DNA from: JACRPI01 sp964385055
GTDB taxonomy: Archaea; Nanobdellota; Nanobdellia; Woesearchaeales; DSVV01
Assembly (NCBI GenBank): GCA_964385055.1
Contig: CAYLMH010000037.1
Span: 1 to 13,168, forward strand
Direction: 5' to 3'
DNA: 13,168 bases
Below the pieces are notes generated by a model. The model made no database searches. It was not told the DNA's origin and saw nothing but the letters and a program-made list of their open reading frames with translations. The position numbers and the translations under genes were made by a program. Below, piece by piece: positions 5,965 through 13,168 of the stretch. Position 1 is the first letter of the stretch. The number at the start of each line of letters is the position of its first letter.

Positions 5965-6100
5965 CAAAAATAACAACAATGGCCAGACGGAGCGAACGAG
6001 GTTCCTATGCCTGAGCGAAGCGAAGGCTAGGGTTCTCGTTTGCGAAGTAGCACTTTTCCAAAAGAAAAGTGCGTCTGTGCCATTATTGTTGTTATTTTTG
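5965..6100. repeat. Multi-arm 136-base palindromic element in the divergent promoter region
   Basis: A perfect 16-bp outer inverted repeat (CAAAAATAACAACAAT, 5965-5980 with 6085-6100) continues as ATGGC/GCCAT and AGACG/CGTCT. Inside are two arms. One pairs 5992-6000 with 6035-6043 (one G-U) and CCTA/TAGG plus GCCT/AGGC around a loop at 6013-6023. The other is a 9-bp hairpin GCACTTTTC-CAAAA-GAAAAGTGC (6050-6072). The shape is a cruciform or branched RNA. No coding frame fits. It could be a non-autonomous mobile element inserted between the two promoters, or a regulatory structure. Confidence 0.6.
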
Positions 6101-6166
6101 AGGGAGTTATATTTTCCATTTACTACTCTAAAAGACTACCAAAAACTGCGAACCTTTATCAAAATG

Positions 6167-6177
6167 TTTATATATAA
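6167..6177 (+). promoter_or_regulatory. TATA box for the winged-helix / surface-protein operon
   Basis: TTTATATATAA, the best TATA box in the window. Predicted start near 6200 leaves a ~150-base leader before the first gene, unlike the short or absent leaders elsewhere in the window. Confidence 0.6.
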
Positions 6178-6212
6178 TGAAGAGTAGAAAAAGAGCAAGT
6201 TTGGGTGTGTAG

Positions 6213-6342
6213 GAAAAAGAAGTGTAGTTTTTAATGTAGTTTGTACTACTCCGTCTTCTTTTTCTCAAACAACCGAATCCACCATTCTGTCGAATGGTGG
6301 TCGAGTGGATGAGCGTTGTGCTCAAGAACCACTGGTTCTTGA
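6213..6342 (+). promoter_or_regulatory. Structured 5' leader of the winged-helix gene
   Basis: Four stems in 130 bases: 10 bp between 6213-6222 and 6255-6264, enclosing GTAGT-TTGT-ACTAC (6236-6249); a perfect 9-bp hairpin CCACCATTC-TGTC-GAATGGTGG (6279-6300); GAGC-GTTGT-GCTC (6311-6323); and TCAAGAACC-ACT-GGTTCTTGA (6322-6342), which ends six bases before the GTG start. An alternative pair, ATCCAC (6277-6282) with GTGGAT (6305-6310), excludes the outer part of the second hairpin. This looks like a cis-regulatory leader, but I match it to no known riboswitch class. Confidence 0.5.
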
Positions 6343-6348
6343 CAAGGG

Positions 6349-6816
6349 GTGGGTGGGATAACAAAAAAGGGGTTGCTCGTTCAGAGCAGAGTTCTGGATG
6401 CGCTGAAAGAAGAAAGTCCGCTTTCCACGAGACAGCTTGCCCTTAAATTGAATCTTTCTTGGCATACAGTGCAGCAGCATTGTTTACAGTTGTTTATCAA
6501 AAAAAAACTGAAGCATTTTGAACTCGCGGGATCGTATATATGGCTTCTCAGTGAACGTAAAATAAGTGTAGAAAACAAGAAAACAGAAGACGAAAAAAAA
6601 AAGAATAGGAAAGCAGAAAATGAAACTAAAATTTCTCCTGAAGAACAACTTAACGCAGTATTGGAAACAGAAATCAATGCAGAACTTCAAACAGCCATAA
6701 ATTCTTTCTTAAAACAGTTCAAAGAAAAAATCACTCTCCCAGCTCCAAAAGAAAATACACGAGAGAGAGAAATAACAGCGCAGAACAATGCGGGAGGTGA
6801 GAAAAATGTGGAATAA
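6349..6816 (+). CDS. Winged-helix DNA-binding protein, probable regulator of the downstream surface protein
   Basis: A 155-residue protein. Residues 11-66 form a winged helix: VQSRVLDALKEESPLS, the turn TRQLALKLNLSWHTVQQHCLQLF (about 27-49, recognition helix at SWHTVQQHCLQL), then a two-strand wing (KKLKHFELAGSYIWLLS). The rest is a Lys/Glu-rich linker and an amphipathic helix (about 92-117, EEQLNAVLETEINAELQTAINSF) that could mediate dimerisation. The start is uncertain: an in-frame TGA at 6340 limits it, leaving GTG at 6349 or TTG at 6373, neither well spaced from a Shine-Dalgarno site. Its last codons overlap the start of the giant gene by 11 bases, so the two are cotranscribed and probably translationally coupled. 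Role as its regulator is inference from position. Confidence 0.75.
   Translation: MGGITKKGLLVQSRVLDALKEESPLSTRQLALKLNLSWHTVQQHCLQLFIKKKLKHFELAGSYIWLLSERKISVENKKTEDEKKKNRKAENETKISPEEQLNAVLETEINAELQTAINSFLKQFKEKITLPAPKENTREREITAQNNAGGEKNVE
6792..6800 (+). promoter_or_regulatory. Strong Shine-Dalgarno inside the winged-helix gene
   Basis: GGGAGGTGA, spaced 5 bases from the ATG at 6806. It fixes the start of the giant gene and supports its independent or coupled initiation within the upstream coding sequence. Confidence 0.8.
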
Positions 6817-9800
6817 GAAAATCTCAGAGAAAATACTCGTTTTATTGATAGTGCTCGTGACAGTATTTTCTCTCTTCTCTTTATCAGTTAATGCAGTATT
6901 TAATGATTGTCCGGGAGATACTACAAATGGTTGGTGGGATATCAGCGACACGCAGATAGTGAGTGCGACAGTTATTTGTGAATATATCAACATCTCAAAT
7001 GGCGGAAGATTGTATGTCAACAGCAGCGTTACAAATGCAACAATTAGTATTACTGTCGGAAATCTCACCATCCAAGCAGGCGGAGAGATTAATGGAACAG
7101 GAACAGGGTTTAGAAATGAAACAGGAGAAGGAAAAGGAGGCACAGCAGGCGGTGGATCAGGAGGCGGGCATGGTGGTTTAGGAAGTATCGGACAAAGTGG
7201 TTCAGCACCTGGTCAACAATATGGAAATCCGTTAGAACCAAAAACATTGGGAAGTGGTGGAGGAGATAATACGCTTGGTGCGCCAGGCGGTGGCGCTGTT
7301 CTGATTAATGTTTCAAATATTACGTGGATTAATGGTACTGTTGCAATCAATGGCGAGCCACAGAAGACAAGCGCAGGTGGCGGTGGCGGCTCAGGAGGAT
7401 CACTTTTTTTAGATACAGATCAATTGTTTGGAACAGGAGTATTGGAAGCAAAAGGTGCACAAGGAAGAGATGCAGGAAATGATGGCGGCTCTGGCGGTGG
7501 TGGACGAATTGCTGTCTATTACAAAACAGTTGGTCAGGGATTTAGTTTCAACAATACAAATGTCCGTGGCGGTCCTGCAATTACTGCGAATGTTGCTGCT
7601 GGAGATCCGGGAACAGCTGTATTTCTGCAGAAAGATAATAAAGAACTGTTTATTGTCGGAGGCTTTGATTTCACGCTTGCAACGTACAATTTCTCAAATG
7701 TGACGATTGAGCACGCATTTTTGAGAGTAAACAGATCTTTTGAACTAAATGCGACAAGCATTCTGAATACAGGACAGCGAATCAGCAATATGAGTTGTTA
7801 TAATACGAGCCATGACTGGACATTCAGAACACTTCGTGATTTAAGTATCAGTAATTTCAATGTCAGCGATTTTGGTAGAGACTACAGCGAATGTGGGAAT
7901 ATTACTATTCATCGTTTAGAAACCAGAACAAATTATACAGTAAATAATTTAATTGTTCTTTCTAACAAAACACTTATTTTTAATGTAACGAGTGATGATT
8001 TAATTTTGAATGCAACGCAATTAATTGGAAATCTCAATATCACGAACCTTACCAATCTCACGTTATATAGTACTTCTTTTATCAACGCGACAGGAAAAGG
8101 AAATCCAAATGGTACATTTGAAGGAAAAGGCGCAAATGGCAATGGAGCAGGTGGTGGTGCTTATGGTGGTCTTGGTTCAAGAGGTGAAGGCAGTCCTGGT
8201 AATGCAGGGGGCACTCCGTATGGTGATCCCTTTGCACCTGGTCTTTTTGGCGCGCCAGGTGGTTCGGCAATTCTTGGTGGATTCAAAGGATCAAGAGGAG
8301 GAGGAATAATTTATCTGAATATCTCGGGAACATTATGGAATAATGGTACAATTGTCGTTGATGGAGAAGACAAAGTAAGTGAAGGCAGTAATGATGCAGG
8401 CGCAGGGTCAGGTGGAAGTATCTGGATTGATACAACCAATTTCTATGGAACAGGTTCATTATTGGCACGTGGAGGCAGAACCGGTGGTGGAACAGGAGCA
8501 GGAGGTCCAGGATCAGGTGGAAGAATTGCGGTGTATTATAACTCGACAAATACAGAAGTTTTCTTTAACAGAACCAGTGTGGATTCACAGGATTCTACTG
8601 ATGCCAGTGTTGGAACTGGTGATCCAGGCACAGCAATTTTTATAGATAAAGATGATAGAAATTTGTACATTGTCGGTGGCTTTGATTTTACGCTTCCAAC
8701 ATACAATTTCAGTAATGTGACCATAGAACATGCGTTGTTAAAAGTGAATAGATCATTTGAGCTCAATGTAACAGGAATTACAAATGTGGGAAATCGTATA
8801 ACAAATATGAGTTGTTATAATACAAGCCATGATTGGACATTCAGAGCGCTTCGTGAGTTGAGTATCAGTAATTTTAACATCAGTGATCGTGGCATCGATT
8901 ATAATGCATGTGGAAATATTACTATTCATAGAACAGAAGTCAGAACAAATGTGACTGTGAATAGGTTGACTATTGAGTCAAATAAAACATTGATCTTCAA
9001 CATAACCGATGATGATCTTATTTTGAATACAACTTTAGTCTACGGAAATCTGAATATGACAAATCTGATCAATCTCACGATTTATGATACCTCTTTTCTC
9101 AATGCATCAGGCAGAGGAAATCAAAATGGGACATTTGAAGGAAAAGGTACTGATGGAGGAAGCGCAGCAGGTGCTGGTGGAGGAGGGTATGGTGGAATTG
9201 GTGCAATCTCAGAGAGCAGTAAAAGCGGTGGCACACAATATGGAGATCCATTTGCTCCAAGTCTTTTTGGTTCACCAGGTGGAGCAGCGGATAATGGAAG
9301 AAGCAGGGGAGGTGCAGGTGGAGGAATTATTTATTTAAACATTTCAGGAACGTTATGGAATAATGGAACAATAGCTGTTGATGGTCTAGATCCTGATACT
9401 CCTGCAGGAACAGGTACAGGTGGTGCTGGATCTGGAGGAAGTATTTGGATTGATACAACAAACTATTATGGAACAGGAAAACTTTCTGCGATAGGGGGAA
9501 ATACTCCAGCAGGAGGTGCCGCTGGTGGACCTGGCGCAGGAGGAAGAATTGCAGTGTATTATAATACAACAAATCCTGAAGTTTTTTTTAATAGAACAGA
9601 TGTAAAATCACCAGATAGTGCAGACACTGCTGTTGGATCAGGAGATTCAGGAACAGCTGTATTTATCGATAAGAATGATAAAGCGCTGTACATCGTTGAT
9701 GGATTCGAGTTCACGCTTCCAACCTACAATTATAGTAATGTCACGATAGAAGATGCGTTCTTGCGTGCGAATAGGTCTTTTGAACTAAATGCAACAGTGC

Positions 9801-12800
9801 TGCACATGGGGATAGGAAATAATATGTCGAGAACAAATCTGACATGTTATGACACAGCGCATGATTTCACGTTAAGAGCACTTCAAACGATTTCGTTAGA
9901 TAATTTGAACATCAGTGATAAAGGAGCTAACTTCAATGAGTGCGGAAACATTACCATCCACAGAACAGAAACAAGAACAAATTATACAGTGAACAATCTG
10001 TATCTCTTATCAAACAAAACACTTATTTTTAATGTAACGAGTGATGATTTAATTTTAAATGCAACCCTCTTCTTTGGAAATCTAAACATCACGAATCTGA
10101 CAAATATGAGCATCTATAGCAACAGCAGAATAAACGCGTCAGGAATGGGAGAAAAAAACGGAAACGGAGAAGGAAGAGGGGGATCAGCGGGGGTTGATAA
10201 TGAGTTGGGGGGTGGTGGCGCGTATGGGGGAAGAGGGGGTCATGGTGAAATTAATTCTGCAATCCAAGGAAGAGCGGGAAATCCATACGGTGATGCGTTT
10301 GCGCCAAGACATTTTGGTTCACCAGGTGGCGCAGGCGGAATTGGAAATGGGGGAACAGGTGGCACGAATTTAGGAACCGTTGGCGGAGGAATTGTCTATC
10401 TGAATATTTCAGGAACATTATGGAATAATGGAACAATTGTGGTCGATGGTCAGGATAATAAAGATACAAGTGCGGATAGAGGTGGCGCAGGGTCTGGTGG
10501 TTCTCTTTGGATTGACACCACAAATTATTATGGAACTGGAACACTAAGCGCGAAAGGAGGAGCGACAGTTGATGCAGCAGATGAAGCAGGAGCAGGCGGT
10601 GGAGGACGAATTGCGGTGTACTACAACACAACAAATAGTGAAGTTGCGTTTAATAGAACGAGAACAAACGATGGATACGGATCAGGATTTAACATACTTG
10701 CGCGACCAGAGCCGGCAACAGCAGTATTTATTGACAAAGACGATAAAAATATGTATATCATAGGCAGTCTTGATTTCAATCTACCTACCTACAATTTCAG
10801 TAATGTTACTGTAGAACATGCATTCTTAAAAGTCAATAATACCTTTGAATTGAATGCAACAACGTTTGTGAATACCGGGAATAGAATCACAAACATGACC
10901 TGTTACAATACCTCACATGACATCACCATCAAGGCGCTGCAGGTTGTAGGTCTTGACAATTTCAACATCAGTGATTATGGAAGAAATTATAATGAATGCG
11001 GAAACATTACCATCCACAGAACAGAAACAAGAACAAATTACTCTGTGTCATTTACAACAATAGAATCCAATGGGACGCTTATCTTCAACGTGACTGATGA
11101 TGATCTGACGTTAACAAAAACACTTTTTTTTGGGAACATGAACTTCACTGTTGCAAACATGACTATTAATGGAACATCACAGCTCATTGCAAACGCGAGA
11201 GGATCTGCAAATGGAACAGGAGAGGGAAAAGGAGCGACAGGAGGAGCGGGAAAAGGAGGAGGTGGGGCAGGATACGGCGGTGCAGGTGCAGCAGGACAGA
11301 GCAGTGGTGGCGCAGGTGGTTCAGTGTATGGAAGTAATCTCACGCCAAATGCTTTGGGAAGTGGAGGCGCAGGAACAAGCACTGGCGCAAAAGGTGGTAA
11401 TGGCGCTGGTTCTATTGTTATTAATGCGACAAACAGGTTTGAGTTCAATGGAACAATTAATGTAAGTGGTGGACCAGCAACTGTCGTTTCGTCAGTGGGT
11501 GGTGGTGGAGGATCAGGGGGTTCTATCTGGATTTGGACAAGAATCCTCAACGGAACAGGATCATTATTTGCTTATGGTGGAAAGAGTGGAGATGGTATCG
11601 GTGAAGATGGTGGTGGAGGCGGTGGTGGAAGAATCGCTGCCTACTTCAGAAATGATCAAACAAATGGGTACACAAGAAATGCTGCGGGAGGTTCAGGAAA
11701 CAACGCTGCGCAAGGATCAGTAGGAACAATAGAATTCCTCCAGACAAACGACACTGTGCCGCCAAATGTTTCATTCCTGCGCCCAATCTCAGGAGACAAC
11801 GTGACGTGGAACACCACAGTGAATATCAGCGCAACAGTCACTGATAATGATGAAGTCTACACGGTCTACTTCAACGTGACCTATCCAGACAATACAACAT
11901 TCATACTCCTCAATCTTTCCACAAATCTTACAAGAGTGGGAAACATCTACAATTTCAGTTTCAACGCGACGCAGCTTGGACAGTACAATGTTACTTTTTT
12001 TGCGAATGATACGAGTGCAAACATAAACGAAACAGAAAAGACAATATTTTATGCGATCGCTAATGTCTCGTCACCAGATTCAATCGACATCGCAAATAGT
12101 ACAAACATCACTTTCACTCCAGATCCTATTCGACAGAATGATCGAGTTTCATTCAACACAACGTTTAATGTCACAGGAAATCTCAACGCGACAAATGTGA
12201 ACATCACCTTAACAGTAGATAATGTTATCATCGCATTTACGAATGTTTCAATTGCGAATGGAACAACAAGACAAGTCGAATTAAATTGGACAGCGGAGAA
12301 TGGAACACACGCTATCCGTATCAACGCAGACGCGAACAACACTTTCAACACAGAAACATTTGAGAACAACAATAACGCGACAGCAACTGTGACAGTCTTC
12401 AATATCTCTATCCTTAATTTCACAAGTCCATCGCATAATACAGAAATAATAAGAGGAAGAAACACGAACTCTTTGCCAGGAGAAGACACGCTGAAGAAAG
12501 TCAGCAACTTCACCACAATTCAGGCGAGAGTCTACAATAAACACGCGACAGCAGTGGGAGTAAATTCAAATTGCACGTATTATTTCAACAATACAATCTT
12601 CCTTGGCTGGAATCAGACCAACACCACAGGAGAATGTACATTCACATATGATCACACCGTGTATGCAACAGCCCTCTACAATATTACAGTGAACTACACA
12701 AATCTTAACACAACAAATTACTTGACAGATGCAAACTCTTCTCTCATCCAAAACAGCTCCACCATTGATCTTGGTAAAGTAGAAGTGGATCTTGACGCGG

Positions 12801-13168
12801 ATAATCAGCGAACAGGAAGTGTCTACAATCCAGGAGATGTCGCGGTGATGAATATCACAGTCACAAAAAATAACACTGCGTTTGATCCAAACAAATTCAT
12901 TGTTGAAGTAAAGGATCCAGGTACAGAATGTAATAGTGCGGGAGGCATCTTATTCAATCACACTTATCCGGGAGACGTTCTGCGAATCAGTACAGGAATA
13001 TTCCAGAGTTTTTCCATACTAGAGATAGATACAGATGTCCACTGGTGCCTTGTCGTCAATAATTCAGCAGGAGCTGCGCTGGGTTCTGCGTCGCATTCTG
13101 ATAAAGAAGTCACCAATACGAATGCAAATAGAGCGAACTTCACAATCATTAACAGCGCGTCACAGGGA
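6806..13168 (+). CDS. Giant secreted glycine-rich, sequon-rich surface protein, 3' end outside window
   Basis: One open frame runs from ATG 6806 to the window edge, 2121 codons with no stop. Residues 1-30 are a signal peptide (KK charges, then ILVLLIVLVTVFSLFSLSVNA). Five Gly-rich modules follow, each reading like GGGIIYLNISGTLWNNGTI, then GAGSGGSIWIDTTNYYGTG, then GGRIAVYYN. They alternate with four beta-rich modules that each hold one Cys pair spaced exactly C-x31-C (SCYNTSHDWTF ... CGNITIHR). After them come an Ig-like domain (about 1648-1755, opening NDTVPPNVSFLRPISG), a CARDB-like domain (about 1758-1875) and a further region with two Cys pairs. N-x-S/T sequons are extremely dense (14 in residues 1758-1875), pointing to heavy N-glycosylation. 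Likely extracellular: adhesin, sheath or S-layer-associated. No transmembrane anchor is visible; it may lie downstream. Confidence 0.88.
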   Translation, partial: MWNKKISEKILVLLIVLVTVFSLFSLSVNAVFNDCPGDTTNGWWDISDTQIVSATVICEYINISNGGRLYVNSSVTNATISITVGNLTIQAGGEINGTGTGFRNETGEGKGGTAGGGSGGGHGGLGSIGQSGSAPGQQYGNPLEPKTLGSGGGDNTLGAPGGGAVLINVSNITWINGTVAINGEPQKTSAGGGGGSGGSLFLDTDQLFGTGVLEAKGAQGRDAGNDGGSGGGGRIAVYYKTVGQGFSFNNTNVRGGPAITANVAAGDPGTAVFLQKDNKELFIVGGFDFTLATYNFSNVTIEHAFLRVNRSFELNATSILNTGQRISNMSCYNTSHDWTFRTLRDLSISNFNVSDFGRDYSECGNITIHRLETRTNYTVNNLIVLSNKTLIFNVTSDDLILNATQLIGNLNITNLTNLTLYSTSFINATGKGNPNGTFEGKGANGNGAGGGAYGGLGSRGEGSPGNAGGTPYGDPFAPGLFGAPGGSAILGGFKGSRGGGIIYLNISGTLWNNGTIVVDGEDKVSEGSNDAGAGSGGSIWIDTTNFYGTGSLLARGGRTGGGTGAGGPGSGGRIAVYYNSTNTEVFFNRTSVDSQDSTDASVGTGDPGTAIFIDKDDRNLYIVGGFDFTLPTYNFSNVTIEHALLKVNRSFELNVTGITNVGNRITNMSCYNTSHDWTFRALRELSISNFNISDRGIDYNACGNITIHRTEVRTNVTVNRLTIESNKTLIFNITDDDLILNTTLVYGNLNMTNLINLTIYDTSFLNASGRGNQNGTFEGKGTDGGSAAGAGGGGYGGIGAISESSKSGGTQYGDPFAPSLFGSPGGAADNGRSRGGAGGGIIYLNISGTLWNNGTIAVDGLDPDTPAGTGTGGAGSGGSIWIDTTNYYGTGKLSAIGGNTPAGGAAGGPGAGGRIAVYYNTTNPEVFFNRTDVKSPDSADTAVGSGDSGTAVFIDKNDKALYIVDGFEFTLPTYNYSNVTIEDAFLRANRSFELNATVLHMGIGNNMSRTNLTCYDTAHDFTLRALQTISLDNLNISDKGANFNECGNITIHRTETRTNYTVNNLYLLSNKTLIFNVTSDDLILNATLFFGNLNITNLTNMSIYSNSRINASGMGEKNGNGEGRGGSAGVDNELGGGGAYGGRGGHGEINSAIQGRAGNPYGDAFAPRHFGSPGGAGGIGNGGTGGTNLGTVGGGIVYLNISGTLWNNGTIVVDGQDNKDTSADRGGAGSGGSLWIDTTNYYGTGTLSAKGGATVDAADEAGAGGGGRIAVYYNTTNSEVAFNRTRTNDGYGSGFNILARPEPATAVFIDKDDKNMYIIGSLDFNLPTYNFSNVTVEHAFLKVNNTFELNATTFVNTGNRITNMTCYNTSHDITIKALQVVGLDNFNISDYGRNYNECGNITIHRTETRTNYSVSFTTIESNGTLIFNVTDDDLTLTKTLFFGNMNFTVANMTINGTSQLIANARGSANGTGEGKGATGGAGKGGGGAGYGGAGAAGQSSGGAGGSVYGSNLTPNALGSGGAGTSTGAKGGNGAGSIVINATNRFEFNGTINVSGGPATVVSSVGGGGGSGGSIWIWTRILNGTGSLFAYGGKSGDGIGEDGGGGGGGRIAAYFRNDQTNGYTRNAAGGSGNNAAQGSVGTIEFLQTNDTVPPNVSFLRPISGDNVTWNTTVNISATVTDNDEVYTVYFNVTYPDNTTFILLNLSTNLTRVGNIYNFSFNATQLGQYNVTFFANDTSANINETEKTIFYAIANVSSPDSIDIANSTNITFTPDPIRQNDRVSFNTTFNVTGNLNATNVNITLTVDNVIIAFTNVSIANGTTRQVELNWTAENGTHAIRINADANNTFNTETFENNNNATATVTVFNISILNFTSPSHNTEIIRGRNTNSLPGEDTLKKVSNFTTIQARVYNKHATAVGVNSNCTYYFNNTIFLGWNQTNTTGECTFTYDHTVYATALYNITVNYTNLNTTNYLTDANSSLIQNSSTIDLGKVEVDLDADNQRTGSVYNPGDVAVMNITVTKNNTAFDPNKFIVEVKDPGTECNSAGGILFNHTYPGDVLRISTGIFQSFSILEIDTDVHWCLVVNNSAGAALGSASHSDKEVTNTNANRANFTIINSASQG
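7952..8968 (+). repeat. Giant-protein repeat unit 2 (339 codons)
   Basis: Begins at IVLSNKTLIFNVTSDDLILN, runs through the Gly-rich module (GTLWNNGTIVVDG near 8331) and the Cys module, and ends after CGNITIHRTEVRTNVTVN. It is aligned codon for codon with units 3 and 4. Unit 1 (about 6960-7951) has the same order but a divergent N-terminal part. Confidence 0.85.
8969..10000 (+). repeat. Giant-protein repeat unit 3 (344 codons)
   Basis: Begins at TIESNKTLIFNITDDDLILN. The Gly-rich landmark GTLWNNGTIAVDG is near 9349; its Cys pair (CYDTAHDF ... NECGNITIHR) keeps the same spacing. Its first ~50 bases differ much more from units 2 and 4 than those two differ from each other. Confidence 0.85.
10001..11056 (+). 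repeat. Giant-protein repeat unit 4 (352 codons)
   Basis: Begins at YLLSNKTLIFNVTSDDLILN. The Gly-rich insert is the longest of the set. Cys pair CYNTSHDI ... NECGNITIHR, with the C-x31-C spacing kept. Confidence 0.85.
11057..11740 (+). repeat. Giant-protein repeat unit 5, partial
   Basis: Begins at TIESNGTLIFNVTDDDLTLT and includes a Gly-rich module (FEFNGTINVSGG, GGSIWIWTRI, GGRIAAYF), but stops at GTIEFLQ without the Cys module. It is the most diverged unit and leads into the Ig-like domain. Confidence 0.75.

Noticed and set aside
6277..6342. C/D-box small RNA suggested by GTGGATGAG
   Set aside because: The C box would be interrupted by an extra G, no convincing D box with internal C'/D' boxes follows, and the region is better explained by perfect hairpins.
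8025..8645. Plus-strand frames in another phase of the giant gene (about 8025-8309 and 8379-8645)
   Set aside because: Frame-shifted readings of the repeats, rich in Met/Gln/Val from GGA/GCA runs; they recur at the same place in each unit, as expected for shadows.
11038..11550. Minus-strand Pro-rich open frame of 170 codons inside the giant gene
   Set aside because: It is the antisense shadow of Gly codons (GGN read backwards gives Pro/Ala/Thr codons). The plus-strand frame is continuous, repeated and has a signal peptide, and the minus frame has no promoter or ribosome site.

Overview
The window looks like part of the genome of an archaeon. The evidence is A/T-rich TATA boxes 25-30 bases ahead of several genes, two genes that appear leaderless (the helical protein at 3400 and folC), T-tract transcription ends, and short intergenic regions packed with palindromes. 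Gene content (a tandem-domain nucleotidyltransferase, a SIMPL protein, a small basic YLYFID-repeat protein, a giant Asn/Thr/Gly-rich surface protein) would suit a DPANN lineage such as Woesearchaeota. That placement is inference from style, not a marker-gene result.

Layout. (1) 3-1739, plus strand: the 3' part of a nucleotidyltransferase-fold protein with a degenerate first copy and an intact second copy of the domain. (2) 1740-2199: no protein gene, but a T-rich end, a TATA box and a run of hairpins (1834-2039) that looks like a non-coding RNA; it ends in the first of three copies of a ~70-base structured element. (3) 2200-2964: membrane-anchored SIMPL (DUF541) protein. (4) 2965-3399: T-rich end, two palindrome-bounded elements with IS200/IS605-type hairpins but no transposase, an 11-base direct repeat, and the second structured-element copy. 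(5) 3400-4125: helical protein of unknown function, then 4263-4502: a small basic protein with two copies of a 27-residue unit. (6) 4503-4724: T-tract and the third structured-element copy. (7) 4725-5927, minus strand: folC (folylpolyglutamate/dihydrofolate synthase). (8) 5928-6348: divergent promoter region with a 136-base multi-arm palindrome and a long structured leader. (9) 6349-6816: winged-helix protein, overlapping by 11 bases the start of (10) a giant secreted protein that runs without a stop from 6806 to the window end (at least 2121 codons).

The giant protein is the main gene here. It has a signal peptide, five glycine-rich modules alternating with four modules that each carry a Cys pair at exactly the same spacing (C-x31-C), then Ig-like and CARDB-like domains, all saturated with N-glycosylation sequons. 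The winged-helix gene in front of it shares its transcript and is the natural candidate regulator.

The observation I consider most likely to be new is the structured element at 1982-2047, 3228-3297 and 4599-4667. Its flanks and core are conserved, but its hairpin stem has been rewritten in each copy with pairing kept, as expected for a conserved RNA structure. Next are the two hairpins at 1889-1977, which have unrelated stems but nearly the same loop.
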